This document shows positions 42,280-52,293 of a stretch of 64,000 bases of DNA, piece after piece. The DNA comes from Nocardioides sp. L-11A (GTDB lineage Bacteria > Actinomycetota > Actinomycetes > Propionibacteriales > Nocardioidaceae). Position 1 is the stretch's first letter. The number at the start of each line of letters is the position of its first letter. The notes below the pieces were generated by a model, which worked only from the letters and a program-made list of their open reading frames with translations, was not told the origin of the DNA and searched no databases. The stretch is taken from NCBI GenBank assembly GCA_029961745.1, contig CP124680.1, positions 1,674,001 to 1,738,000 of the forward strand. Reading direction: 5' to 3'. The position numbers and the translations under genes are program-made.

Positions 42280-43449
42280 ATGACCACCGTCCCGACCGTC
42301 GTCGACGCACTCTCGCTGGCCACGGCGGTCCTCGACGACCTGGTCGTGGCCACCGCCCGCGACACCCACGGCGCGATCTCCCGCCGCGCCCACGACGTGG
42401 TCCGCCGCGGTCTGGGCCCGGCGGGACTCCCGGCCGAGGTGCTGCACCGGGGCATCGCCGGCGTCGTGTACGGCGCCGTGGGGATCTCGCTGCGCGGTGC
42501 GAGTGCCGGGCTCGCGCGCCTGGCGGAGACGGGCGCCGGGCCGGCCCTGGAGGAGGGTCCGCGCGGCCGGTTCGTCAACGCCGCGGTCAACGGACTGATC
42601 GGCGAGGAGCTGCGCCGGGACCGTCCGCGGCTCGCGATCGAGATGGCCGTGCGCCGTGACGGACGCGACGTGCCGCTCACCCCGGAGGGCGTCGCCGCCG
42701 CCTTCCCGGAGGCCACCGGGCGGCTCGTGGTCTTCTTGCACGGCCTGTGCGAGAACGAGGACTACTGGCGCCGCCATCGCGATCGGGTCGGCGCGACGTA
42801 CGGCGAGCGCCTGGCCGCCCGCGGCTGGACGCCCGTCTACCTGCGCGCCAACACCGGCCTGCCGCTGCGCGAGAACGGCGTGGTGCTGGCCTCCCTGATG
42901 CAGCGGCTCGTCGACGCCTGGCCGACCGAGGTCGGCCGGATCGCGCTGGTGGGTCACTCGCTCGGCGGCCTGGTCCTGCGCGCCGCGTCGGCCGTCGTCG
43001 CCGAGGGCGCGGCCCCGGCTCCCTGGACCCGCCTGGTCAGCGACGTGGTCACCCTCGGCACCCCGCACCTCGGGTCGTGGTTCGCGGTCGGGGCCGACCA
43101 CGCCAGCCGTACGCTGGCCCGGGCCCCGGAGATCGCCGCCTTCGGGCGGATCATCGACCGCCAGGCGCCCGGCATCCACGACCTGATCGAGGGGCTGGCC
43201 CACGACGTGCCCCCGCTGCCGCACGCGCGCTACCGGCTGGTCTCGGCCACCCTCACCCGCTCGGCGCGGCACCCGGTGGCCCAGACCGTCGGCGACCTGC
43301 TGGTCACGCCGCGATCGGCGGTCGGCCGCGATCGGCGCGGCACCGATCTGTTCCCGGGCGCCGAGGTGCTCCACCTCGGCCGCACCGATCACTTCGGCCT
43401 GCTTAACCACCCCGAGGTCCACACCGCGCTGGCCCGCTGGCTGGCCTGA
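42280..43449 (+). CDS. Alpha/beta hydrolase, lipase/esterase-like
   Basis: 389 residues, no signal peptide. The oxyanion region is VVFLHGLCENEDYW near residue 149, the nucleophile elbow is GHSLGGL near 227 (Ser), VTLGTPHLGSW near 262 is the triacylglycerol-lipase/PGAP1 style motif, and the catalytic His is likely in RTDHFGLL near 375. It hydrolyses an ester or acyl bond; substrate unknown. TAGCCT exactly six bases before the ATG implies a leaderless mRNA. In M. tuberculosis a lipase gene also lies near tig. Confidence 0.88.
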   Translation: MTTVPTVVDALSLATAVLDDLVVATARDTHGAISRRAHDVVRRGLGPAGLPAEVLHRGIAGVVYGAVGISLRGASAGLARLAETGAGPALEEGPRGRFVNAAVNGLIGEELRRDRPRLAIEMAVRRDGRDVPLTPEGVAAAFPEATGRLVVFLHGLCENEDYWRRHRDRVGATYGERLAARGWTPVYLRANTGLPLRENGVVLASLMQRLVDAWPTEVGRIALVGHSLGGLVLRAASAVVAEGAAPAPWTRLVSDVVTLGTPHLGSWFAVGADHASRTLARAPEIAAFGRIIDRQAPGIHDLIEGLAHDVPPLPHARYRLVSATLTRSARHPVAQTVGDLLVTPRSAVGRDRRGTDLFPGAEVLHLGRTDHFGLLNHPEVHTALARWLA

Positions 43450-43515
43450 GCCAGGTCCGGCATCTCCTCCCGTCGCAGGTGGTGGCACGGGACGCGCGGC
43501 GCCATGATGGCGAGC

Positions 43516-43992
43516 ATGACGACGAACGCCGCGCGCGAGCTGCGCGCCGAGGCCGTGATCGACGCGCCACCCGCGCACGTGTGGGCGCTGTTGACCGACT
43601 TCGGGCAGCTGGCGGACTGGAGCCCGGAGACGGTCCGGATGGTGCCGCTCAAGCCGGGCGGCCTGCGGGTGGGGCAGTGGTACCTCGGCATCAATCGCCG
43701 CAAGGCCGTCGTGTGGCCGACCCGCTCGGTCGTCGCCGACGTCCGACCGGAGCGCCGGCTGGTGTGGGACACGCCGTCCAGCGGCGCCCAGTGGGTCTGG
43801 GAGCTCGAGCCCGACGCCGCCGACGCGGGGCGGACCCGGGTGGTGCACCGCCGGCCGGTGCCCCGCACGCTGAGCCTCGGCAGCCGGATCGTGGCGCCGC
43901 TGCTGCTGGGCGGCACCGACGCCCACGCCGACGAGCTCGAGGCCGGTATGGCGACCACCCTCGCCGGGCTCAAGGCCGCGGCGGAACGCTAG
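43516..43992 (+). CDS. SRPBCC/polyketide-cyclase-like protein
   Basis: 158 residues from the preferred ATG 43516 (ATG 43504 and 43507 are alternatives). Typical START-like pattern: EAVIDAPPAHVWALLTDFGQLADWSP at the start, then VVWPTRSVVADVRPERRLVWD, WVWELEPD, and a C-terminal helix. It probably binds a hydrophobic ligand in the cytoplasm. CATGAT lies seven bases before ATG 43516, which fits a leaderless start. It follows the lipase by 66 bases. Confidence 0.78.
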   Translation: MTTNAARELRAEAVIDAPPAHVWALLTDFGQLADWSPETVRMVPLKPGGLRVGQWYLGINRRKAVVWPTRSVVADVRPERRLVWDTPSSGAQWVWELEPDAADAGRTRVVHRRPVPRTLSLGSRIVAPLLLGGTDAHADELEAGMATTLAGLKAAAER

Positions 43993-44009
43993 CGCCGCCG
44001 CGCCGGTCC

Positions 44010-45422
44010 TCAGCCGGGGAAGTCGGTGAAGCCGACCAGCGTGGTCGCGCCCAGCGTCCACACGGTCCACTCCGTGCCCGCCGAGACGTAGGGGCCGCCG
44101 AGGGGCAGCCCGTCCTTGTTGCCCGCGCGGGCGGCCTCGGACACGTCCTTCGACCACGCGACCTCGCCCGTGACCCGGTCGATCGCGTGGACGACCCACG
44201 AGGACTCGAAGTCGGTCTCGACCTGGACGAAGGCGTCGGGCGTCTCGGTCGGCGCGACGTCGCTGCCGGGGCCCGACCACCGTGTCTCACCGGTGGCGGC
44301 GTCGAGGTAGGTCGTGACGATCTTCCCGGCCTCGGTGTCGTAGCCGGTCACCGCGACCTGGGCCCGGTCGGCCGTCCAGCGCCAGCCGGAGAGGTCGTCA
44401 CCGAGGTCCGGGCGCTCCCAGACGGCCTGGCCGGTGGCGACGTCGTACAGGGTCGCGCCGACGCCGAGCCGGCCCTCCGGGGAGACCAGGCGGTCGTCCT
44501 GGCTGTCCCAGGGCTGCCCGGCCTGTTGGAACAGGACCCGCCCGTCGCGGGAGACCTCGATCTTGTCGTTGCCGAACCCGCGGCGGACCGTCCACGGGCG
44601 GTCGAGGAAGGCGCCCTTGCCGAGGTGGGCGCTGCCCAGCACCTCGCCGGTCGTCCGGTCGAGCTCGAACTGGGTGGCGTCGGCCTGCCCGGAAGGGGTC
44701 TCCCGCCACGCGGCGACCGAGACGTCGTCGCCGCTGAGGTCGAGTGCCGGCGAGCCGGCGCCGAGACCGGCCAGCTCCTCGACGCCGGCGGGCCCGTCCG
44801 GCCAGACGTCGGCCAGGGTCGTCGCGTCGAGCGCCGCGACCGCGAACGGCGGGGGATAGGCGCTCTCGTCGGCCCCCGGGGGCGTCACGACGACGTACAG
44901 GACGCCGTCATCGAGCACCGGCGCGCTGCCGGGGGCCACCGCGACGTCGGCGCCGGCGCCGGTGCCGCCGGAGGCGGGGTCGACCCGGACCAGCGCATTG
45001 CCCCGCGTGCAGTAGAGGGAGGCGTCGTCCGGCGTCCAGCAGGCACCGAAGTCCTTGCCGCGCCACAGCACCTTCCCCTCGCCGGACACGCCGACCAGGA
45101 GCGGCGCCGCGTCGCCGGTGCTGGCGTCGGCGACCGCCGCCACGAGCACGTCGCCGACGGCGATCGCGCTCGGAGCCGCGACCTCGTCGTCGCCGAGGGG
45201 ACCCAACGGGACGAACCGGCCGTTCGGGACGACGTCGGCGGCCGACAGCTCCCAGGCCCGCCCCGGCTCGCGGAGGACGGCGGCCGCGGCCGCCGTCGGG
45301 CTCGCCGTGCCGTCGCCGGGTCGACCCGGGTCGCTCCCGCCGCCGTCGCAGGCGGCGAGCGCCAGGCCCGTCACGAGGGTGAGGGCGGCGACCAGCCGGC
45401 CGGTGGGTGAACCCGCGGACAT
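44010..45422 (-). CDS. Lipoprotein with PQQ-type beta-propeller
   Basis: 470 residues. Lipobox L-A-L-A-A-C near residue 25, then a Gly/Ser/Pro-rich tether. Repeats such as TTYLDAATGETRWSGPG, AIDRVTGEVAWSKD, YDVATGQAVWERPD and ELDRTTGEVLGSAHL are PQQ-like blades (xTGxxxW), so this is a 6-8 bladed propeller on the outer face. No dehydrogenase active-site motif is visible, so it may be structural or BamB-like. ATG 45422 has AGGAGG four bases upstream, rather close. It is divergent from clpP1 and convergent with the SRPBCC gene. Confidence 0.85.
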   Translation of the reverse strand: MSAGSPTGRLVAALTLVTGLALAACDGGGSDPGRPGDGTASPTAAAAAVLREPGRAWELSAADVVPNGRFVPLGPLGDDEVAAPSAIAVGDVLVAAVADASTGDAAPLLVGVSGEGKVLWRGKDFGACWTPDDASLYCTRGNALVRVDPASGGTGAGADVAVAPGSAPVLDDGVLYVVVTPPGADESAYPPPFAVAALDATTLADVWPDGPAGVEELAGLGAGSPALDLSGDDVSVAAWRETPSGQADATQFELDRTTGEVLGSAHLGKGAFLDRPWTVRRGFGNDKIEVSRDGRVLFQQAGQPWDSQDDRLVSPEGRLGVGATLYDVATGQAVWERPDLGDDLSGWRWTADRAQVAVTGYDTEAGKIVTTYLDAATGETRWSGPGSDVAPTETPDAFVQVETDFESSWVVHAIDRVTGEVAWSKDVSEAARAGNKDGLPLGGPYVSAGTEWTVWTLGATTLVGFTDFPG

Positions 45423-45541
45423 GGGACCTCCTGAGACGGTCGGGCGCTGCGCTCCCGGCAGGCTACCGGTGCGCAGCCGACGACAAATCTGCTGTCGGCG
45501 AACAGCGGTGTCGAACGCGTGGATCTGTCTCCCGCTCCGGC

Positions 45542-45547
45542 TAGTGT
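45542..45547 (+). promoter_or_regulatory. -10 box of clpP1 promoter
   Basis: TAGTGT ends seven bases before the GTG at 45555. No Shine-Dalgarno is present, so clpP1 is probably leaderless or nearly so. The longer frame to 45519 would include this box. Confidence 0.5.
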
Positions 45548-45554
45548 CAGCCGC

Positions 45555-46199
45555 GTGACTCAGTTTTCCGCTGGCCCCACGCGAGGGCCCGAGATGAACG
45601 GTGGAGCCGGTCTCAACCTGCTCGACGACAACATCTACAGCCGGCTGCTCCGCGAGCGGATCGTGTTCCTCGGCTCCGAGGTCCGCGACCAGAACGCCAA
45701 CGCGATCTGCGCCCAGCTGCTGCTGCTCTCGGCGGAGGACCCCGAGGCGGACATCTTCCTCCACATCAACTCCCCGGGTGGCTCCGTCGACGCCGGCATG
45801 GCGATCTACGACACGATGAACTACATCCCCAACGACGTCGCGACCGTCGGCATGGGTCTGGCCGCCTCGATGGGCCAGTTCCTGCTCTGCGCCGGGGCCA
45901 AGGGCAAGCGCTACGCCCTGCCGCACGCGCGGATCATGATGCACCAGCCGTCGTCCGGCATGGGCGGCTCGGCCTCCGACATCAAGATCCAGGCGCAGCA
46001 GTCGCTGCACATCAAGAAGGTGCTCCTCGACCTCATCGCCGAGCACACCGGCCAGAGCGTCGAGCAGGTCACCGAGGACGCCGACCGCGACCGCTGGTTC
46101 ACCGCGCAGGAGGCGCTGGAGTACGGCCTGGTCGACAAGGTCGTCAAGAGCGCCAAGGAAGCCTCCGACGAGGGCCGGCCCGCCCACAAGAAGGACTGA
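45555..46199 (+). CDS. clpP1: ATP-dependent Clp protease proteolytic subunit 1
   Basis: 214 residues. Catalytic Ser in GLAASMGQF near residue 105, catalytic His in MMHQP near 130, and Asp in [14 protein letters not shown] near 178. [39 protein letters not shown] is the expected first half. In actinobacteria ClpP1 and ClpP2 form a mixed tetradecamer docked to ClpX or ClpC. GTG 45555 is chosen from the promoter geometry; ATG 45594 is a common alternative annotation. clpP2 follows after 11 bases. Confidence 0.96.
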   Translation: MTQFSAGPTRGPEMNGGAGLNLLDDNIYSRLLRERIVFLGSEVRDQNANAICAQLLLLSAEDPEADIFLHINSPGGSVDAGMAIYDTMNYIPNDVATVGMGLAASMGQFLLCAGAKGKRYALPHARIMMHQPSSGMGGSASDIKIQAQQSLHIKKVLLDLIAEHTGQSVEQVTEDADRDRWFTAQEALEYGLVDKVVKSAKEASDEGRPAHKKD

Positions 46200-46210
46200 G
46201 TGATCAAGGC

Positions 46211-46819
46211 ATGAACTACTACATCCCGCAGTGGGAAGAGCGGACCTCCTACGGCTTCCGCCGGATCGACCCCTACGCCAAGCTGTTCGAGGACCGCATC
46301 ATCTACCTCGGCACGCCGATCTCCGACGACGTCGCCAACGCCGTCATCGCCCAGCTGCTGTGCTTGCAGTCGATGAACCCCGATCAGGACATCAGCATCT
46401 ACATCAACAGCCCCGGTGGCTCGTTCACGGCGCTGACCGCGATCTACGACACGATCCAGTTCATCAAGCCCGATGTGCAGACCGTGTGCATCGGCCAGGC
46501 GGCCTCGGCCGCGGCGATCCTGCTCGCCGCGGGTGCCAAGGGCAAGCGGCTCGCGCTGCCCAACAGCCGGATCCTGATCCACCAGCCCTACACCGAGGGC
46601 ACCTTCGGCCAGACCTCCGACATCGAGATCCAGGCCAACGAGATCCTCCGCATGCGCGAGCTGCTCGAGAAGATGATCAGCGACCACTCCGGCAAGTCGA
46701 TCGACGAGGTCAGCCGCGACATCGAGCGCGACAAGATCCTCACCGCCCAGGGAGCCATCGAGTACGGCCTGATCGACGCCGTCCTGGAGTCGCTCAAGCA
46801 GACCCCCGCCCTGGCCTGA
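46211..46819 (+). CDS. clpP2: ATP-dependent Clp protease proteolytic subunit 2
   Basis: 202 residues. Catalytic Ser in GQAASAAAILLAAG near 97, His in LIHQPY near 122, Asp in SRDIERDKILTAQGAIEYGLID near 175. It is the second half of the heteromeric ClpP1P2 peptidase. It lies 11 bases after clpP1 in one operon, and 118 bases before clpX with a strong hairpin between. Confidence 0.97.
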   Translation: MNYYIPQWEERTSYGFRRIDPYAKLFEDRIIYLGTPISDDVANAVIAQLLCLQSMNPDQDISIYINSPGGSFTALTAIYDTIQFIKPDVQTVCIGQAASAAAILLAAGAKGKRLALPNSRILIHQPYTEGTFGQTSDIEIQANEILRMRELLEKMISDHSGKSIDEVSRDIERDKILTAQGAIEYGLIDAVLESLKQTPALA

Positions 46820-46856
46820 GTACGGACGGACAGGCGACCGAGACGACGACGAATGA

Positions 46857-46914
46857 CCCGACCGTACCCCTCGTGTCACGCTCCCGCGGGAGCGCGCCAG
46901 GGGGTACGGTCGGG
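46857..46914. promoter_or_regulatory. Nested inverted repeat between clpP2 and clpX
   Basis: A perfect 14-bp inverted repeat, CCCGACCGTACCCC (46857-46870) and its complement (46901-46914). It encloses a perfect 14-bp palindrome, GCTCCCGCGGGAGC (46880-46893). The outer repeat ends 23 bases before the clpX GTG. It could be a terminator/attenuator after clpP2, an operator for clpX or an mRNA leader element; no U-tract follows. Confidence 0.7.
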
Positions 46915-46937
46915 GAGTTCGATTGTGAGGAGGACCC

Positions 46938-48224
<1,287 letters not shown>

Positions 48225-48269
48225 CCGGTCTGCCTAACCTGGCGGGGCGTTCCTGTGTCCCGGGGGCTT

Positions 48270-48361
48270 CGGATTCATCACGGGATGTAGGTGAACCCAC
48301 GCTTCCGTAGTGGAGTTCCACCACGGAAGCGACCATCCGTCTCCATCCCGTGATGAACCCG
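48270..48361. repeat. Two-tier hairpin repeat, copy 2
   Basis: 92 bases between clpX and the AbiEi-like gene. The outer arms share GGATTCATCACGGGATGTAG with copy 1, with three mismatches between left and right arms. The inner stem at 48301-48330 is GCTTCCGTAGTGG... to ...CCACCACGGAAGC with apex GGAGTTCC, the same orientation as copy 3. It could also act as the clpX terminator. Confidence 0.88.
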
Positions 48362-48465
48362 CCGCAGGTGCCGAAGAGCGTCCACAAGGAGCGAACGGGC
48401 CCGCTTATCCACAGGCCACGCTGCGCGGCCTGCAGGCATCATGCCGATTCGCAGATGATCGCTGC

Positions 48466-49419
48466 ATGGACCCGCTGCGTTTCCTCACCGCTGAATGCGG
48501 CTTCTTCACCCGCCGCGAAGCGCTCAATGCCGGTTACGCGGACAAGGACATCACCCGCTTGGTGCGTGCCGGCCACTGGATCCGGTTCCGGCGGGGCTAC
48601 TACGCCTTCGGTGACGAATGGGCGACCCTGGACGATGTCGGACGCCACCTCGTGCGGTCCCGAGCGGTGCTGCGATCGCTCGGGGGCGCGGTCGCGCTCA
48701 GCCATACGTCGGGCGTCCTGGCTCACCGCATCGACTCGTGGCAGCTCGACCTGCGCCGGGTCCACGTGACCAGACTCGACGGTGCCCAGGGGCGCATCGA
48801 GGGTGACGTCGTCCACCATGAAGGAGTGGCTCTCGAGGGCGACGTGATCGACACCGAGATCGGTCAGGTCCTGCGCCCCGAGCGGTGCGTCCTCGAGGCT
48901 GCTTCACGTCACGGCAACGAGGCGGCGCTGTGCGTGCTCGATGCCGGACTCCGATCGCGGCTGTTCGACGAGGCCGCTCTCCGCGCGCGGCACGCTCACA
49001 TGCAGAACTGGCCGTTCATGCGCCATCTCCAGATCCCGGTCCGGATGGCCGACGGAAGCGCCGGTTCGGTGGGGGAGAGCCGTGGACGGTGGTGGTTCCG
49101 CGTCCTCGGGTTCCCGGCGCCTGAGCTGCAATGGGAGGTCCGCGGTCGGGACGATCAACTGCTCGGCATCTGCGACTGGGCCTGGCCCGAGTACCAGACC
49201 ATCGGTGAGTTCGACGGGAAGGTGAAGTACGGCAGGTTGCTGCGGGAGGGGCAGGAGCCGGGCGAGGTGGTGTTCGAGGAGAAGAAGCGTGAGGACGGCA
49301 TCCGAGAGGCGACCCAGTTCGTCGTTATCCGGTTCATCTGGTCGGACTACGACCGACCTGGCGCCCTGGCGCGCCGGCTGGAGCATCGGCTACCGCGGTA
49401 CCGCGGCTGGGCGTCGTGA
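48466..49419 (+). CDS. AbiEi-type wHTH protein with C-terminal DUF559/Vsr-like nuclease-type domain
   Basis: 317 residues. The N-terminal 60 residues are the winged-helix module of AbiEi-family antitoxins (FFTRREALNAGYADKDITRLVRAGHWIRFRRGYYA). A middle AbiEi-like domain follows (ALSHTSGVLAHRI). The C-terminus has GEFDGKVKYGR near 245 and EEKKREDGIR near 267 then VVIRFIWSDYD, a PD-(D/E)xK-like layout seen in actinobacterial DUF559 proteins. No AbiEii toxin gene adjoins it, so it is an orphan. GATGAT lies six bases before the ATG; no Shine-Dalgarno. It is bracketed by hairpin repeats 2 and 3. Identity of the N-terminal module is good; nuclease activity is inference. Confidence 0.78.
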   Translation: MDPLRFLTAECGFFTRREALNAGYADKDITRLVRAGHWIRFRRGYYAFGDEWATLDDVGRHLVRSRAVLRSLGGAVALSHTSGVLAHRIDSWQLDLRRVHVTRLDGAQGRIEGDVVHHEGVALEGDVIDTEIGQVLRPERCVLEAASRHGNEAALCVLDAGLRSRLFDEAALRARHAHMQNWPFMRHLQIPVRMADGSAGSVGESRGRWWFRVLGFPAPELQWEVRGRDDQLLGICDWAWPEYQTIGEFDGKVKYGRLLREGQEPGEVVFEEKKREDGIREATQFVVIRFIWSDYDRPGALARRLEHRLPRYRGWAS

Positions 49420-49453
49420 GCGTGCTGGCTCGCGTATCGCTCTAACGTGACTG

Positions 49454-49545
49454 CGGATTCACCACGGGATGTAGCCCAACCAGCGCTTCCCGTGCGGAGT
49501 TCCACCTGGGAAGCGCCGCTTGGCCTACATCCCGTGGTGAATCCG
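49454..49545. repeat. Two-tier hairpin repeat, copy 3
   Basis: 92 bases between the convergent AbiEi-like gene and valS. Perfect 21-bp outer arms. Relative to copy 1 one outer pair has changed on both sides (CATCACGG to CACCACGG, and CGTGATG to CGTGGTG), keeping the stem. The inner stem at 49485-49514 is GCTTCCCGT... to ...CTGGGAAGC with apex GGAGTTCC. It could also be a bidirectional terminator. Confidence 0.9.
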
Positions 49546-49581
49546 ACGCCGCAGAGCCGCCGTGAAGTCCCCGAGCGGCGC

Positions 49582-52236
49582 TCAGCCCTCGGCGGGCACA
49601 GCGGGTTCCTCGGCGATCTCGGCGCTCACGGTCAGCTCGGTGGCGTCCTCGGCGGTGGTGAACACGAGCTCGCCGACCACGTTGCCGCTGCGACGCAGGT
49701 CCTCGGCGGCCTTCTCGGCGGCCTCGACCAGCCGGGCGGGACCGGTGACCTCGACCCGGGCCAGCGGCGCCCGCATCTTGACCTTGGCGGCCGACTTCGC
49801 GCCGCGGATGCCGGACAGGGCGCCCGCGACGGCGTCGATCAGGGAGCCGTCGGAGGCGGCGGGGGAGCCGAGCTCGGCGACCGTCGGCCACGGGGCACGG
49901 TGCACCGAGCCCTCCTGCCACCAGGACCAGACCTCCTCGGTGACATAGGGGAGGAAGGGCGCGAGGAGTCGGAGCTGGACCTGCAGCGCGAAGGCGAGGG
50001 TGGCCTGGGCGGAGGAGGAGGCGTCGCCGTCGTCGGCGTACGCGCGCTCCTTGACCAGCTCGAGGTAGTCGTCGCAGAACTCCCAGAAGAACTTCTCGCT
50101 GACCTCGAGGGCGGTCGTGTAGTCGTAGGCCTCGAACGCCTCGGTGGCGCGGCGGACGACGCCGGCGAGGCGGCCCAGCAGAGCGGTGTCGACGGGCTGG
50201 CTGACGGCGGCGGCGCTGAAGGTCGTGGCGCCGACGCTGCCGAGGACGAACTTCGAGGCGTTGAGGACCTTCATCGCCAGCCGGCGTCCGACCTTCATCT
50301 GGGTCTCGTCGAAGGGCGAGTCCAGACCGGGGCGGGCGATGGCGGCCCGCCAGCGGACCGCGTCGGCGCCGTACTTGTCGAGGATCTCGTTGGGGACGAC
50401 GACGTTGCCCTTGGACTTCGACATCTTCTTGCGGTCCGGGTCGACGATGAAGCCGGAGATCATCGCGTGCGACCACGGCGCCACGTGGTTCTCGAAGTGT
50501 GCCCGCACGACCCGCGAGAACAGCCAGGTGCGGATGATGTCGTGGGCCTGGGTGGCCAGGTCCATGGGGAACACCCGCGACCACAGGTCGGGGTCGGATT
50601 CCCAGCCGCCCGCGATGTGCGGGGTGAGCGAGGAGGTCGCCCAGGTGTCCATGACGTCGGGATCGCCGATGAAGCCGCCCGGCTTGCCGCGCTGCTCCTC
50701 GGTGTAGCCGGTCGGCGCCTGCGTCGACGGGTCGATCGGCAGCTCGGCCTCGGTGGGCAGCAGCAGTCGGGTGTAGTCGGGCTCGCCCTCGGCGTCGAGG
50801 GGGTACCAGACCGGGAACGGGATGCCGAAGAAGCGCTGTCGCGAGACCAGCCAGTCGCCGTTGAGGCCGCCGACCCAGTTGTCGTAGCGGTGCTTCATGT
50901 GCGGCGGCAGCCACTCGATCTCGGCACCGCGCTCGAGCATCTGCTTGCGGATCTCGCCGTCGCGACCGCCGTTGCGGATGTACCACTGGCGGGTGGAGAC
51001 GATCTCGAGCGGCTTGTCGCCCTTCTCGTAGAAGTTCGCCATCCGCTGCGTGGGCTTCGGGTCGCCGTCGAGGTCCCCTGACTCCTTGAGCTTGGCGACC
51101 ATCGCCTCGCGCGCCGAGTGGACCGTCTTCCCCTGGAGGTCCTGGTACGCCGCCGCGGCGGCCTCGCCCGAGAGCCACTCCGGGGTCTCCCGCAGGAACC
51201 TGCCGTCACGGCCGATGACCGTGCGGACGGGCAGCTGCAGCTCGCGCCACCACTGGACGTCGGTGAGGTCGCCGAAGGTGCAGCACATCGCGATGCCGGC
51301 GCCCTTGTCCTTCTCGGCGGCGGCGTGCGCCAGCACGGGGATCTCCACCCCGAAGACGGGCGAGGTGACCGTGGTGCCGAACAGGTCCTGGTAGCGCTCG
51401 TCGTCGGGGTGCGCGATCAGGGCGACGGCGCTGGCGATCAGCTCGGGACGGGTCGTCTCGACGTAGACGGGGGCGCCGTCGGGGCGGTGGTAGGCCACCC
51501 GGTGGTAGGCGCCGGCGTAGTCGCGGGCCTCCAGCTCGGCCTGCGCGACCGCGGTCTGGAAGGTGACGTCCCACAGCGTGGGCGCCTCTTGGAGGTAGGC
51601 CTCGCCGCGGGCCAGGTTGCGCAGGAAGGCCCGTTGGCTGACGGTCTGCGCCTTCGGGCCGATCGTCGTGTAGGTGGTGTTCCAGTCGACGCTGAGGCCG
51701 AGGGTGCGCCAGAGGTCCTCGAAGACCTTCTCGTCCTGCTCGACCAACTGCTCGCACAGGGCGATGAAGTTGGGCCGGCTGATCGGGATCTGTCGCTTGG
51801 GGTCCGGCTTGGCGGGTGGGGTGAAGTCGGCGTCGTACGGCAGCGACGGGTCACAGCGCACGCCGAAGTAGTTCTGCACCCGGCGCTCGGTGGGCAGGCC
51901 GTTGTCGTCCCAGCCCATCGGGTAGAAGACGGACTTGCCCTGCATCCGCTGGAAGCGGGCGATCAGGTCGGTGTGGGTGTAGGAGAACACGTGCCCGACA
52001 TGCAGGCTGCCGCTCACGGTCGGCGGCGGGGTGTCGATCGCGTAGACGTTCTCGCGGGGCTGGGTGCGGTCGAAGCCGTAGGTGTCGGCGTCCTTCCAGC
52101 GCTGCGCCCACTTCTCCTCGAGGCCCTCCAGCGCCGGCTTGTCCGGTACCGAAAAATCAGCACTGTCGGCGCTAGCTCCCGAGATCACGGCCGCGTTCGT
52201 CGGGGCCGGGGTCTGCGTGCTGTCGAGCTCGGTCAT
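49582..52236 (-). CDS. valS: Valyl-tRNA synthetase, archaeal-like (type 2) form
   Basis: 884 residues. HIGH motif [16 protein letters not shown] near residue 75, KMSKSKGN near 602, and an editing domain between. The stretch [21 protein letters not shown] near 105 is that of the archaeal-like ValRS type, unlike the WQPGMDHAGIATQ of the usual bacterial type; I recall this type in several actinobacterial groups. It charges tRNA-Val. ATG 52236; no strong binding site. In related genomes valS follows clpX on the same strand; here it is inverted and separated by the repeat-flanked AbiEi-like gene. Confidence 0.95.
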   Translation of the reverse strand: MTELDSTQTPAPTNAAVISGASADSADFSVPDKPALEGLEEKWAQRWKDADTYGFDRTQPRENVYAIDTPPPTVSGSLHVGHVFSYTHTDLIARFQRMQGKSVFYPMGWDDNGLPTERRVQNYFGVRCDPSLPYDADFTPPAKPDPKRQIPISRPNFIALCEQLVEQDEKVFEDLWRTLGLSVDWNTTYTTIGPKAQTVSQRAFLRNLARGEAYLQEAPTLWDVTFQTAVAQAELEARDYAGAYHRVAYHRPDGAPVYVETTRPELIASAVALIAHPDDERYQDLFGTTVTSPVFGVEIPVLAHAAAEKDKGAGIAMCCTFGDLTDVQWWRELQLPVRTVIGRDGRFLRETPEWLSGEAAAAAYQDLQGKTVHSAREAMVAKLKESGDLDGDPKPTQRMANFYEKGDKPLEIVSTRQWYIRNGGRDGEIRKQMLERGAEIEWLPPHMKHRYDNWVGGLNGDWLVSRQRFFGIPFPVWYPLDAEGEPDYTRLLLPTEAELPIDPSTQAPTGYTEEQRGKPGGFIGDPDVMDTWATSSLTPHIAGGWESDPDLWSRVFPMDLATQAHDIIRTWLFSRVVRAHFENHVAPWSHAMISGFIVDPDRKKMSKSKGNVVVPNEILDKYGADAVRWRAAIARPGLDSPFDETQMKVGRRLAMKVLNASKFVLGSVGATTFSAAAVSQPVDTALLGRLAGVVRRATEAFEAYDYTTALEVSEKFFWEFCDDYLELVKERAYADDGDASSSAQATLAFALQVQLRLLAPFLPYVTEEVWSWWQEGSVHRAPWPTVAELGSPAASDGSLIDAVAGALSGIRGAKSAAKVKMRAPLARVEVTGPARLVEAAEKAAEDLRRSGNVVGELVFTTAEDATELTVSAEIAEEPAVPAEG

Positions 52237-52281
52237 GGTTCCAGCCTATTGCGCGACGGCGTCGTGGCCTCAACCGGCGGC

Positions 52282-52287
52282 TACTCT
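52282..52287 (+). promoter_or_regulatory. -10 box of a leaderless promoter for the SpoIID-like gene
   Basis: TACTCT is exactly six bases before ATG 52294. There is no Shine-Dalgarno sequence. The 57-base gap to the divergent valS start must hold both promoters. Confidence 0.55.
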
Positions 52288-52293
52288 CGGACG

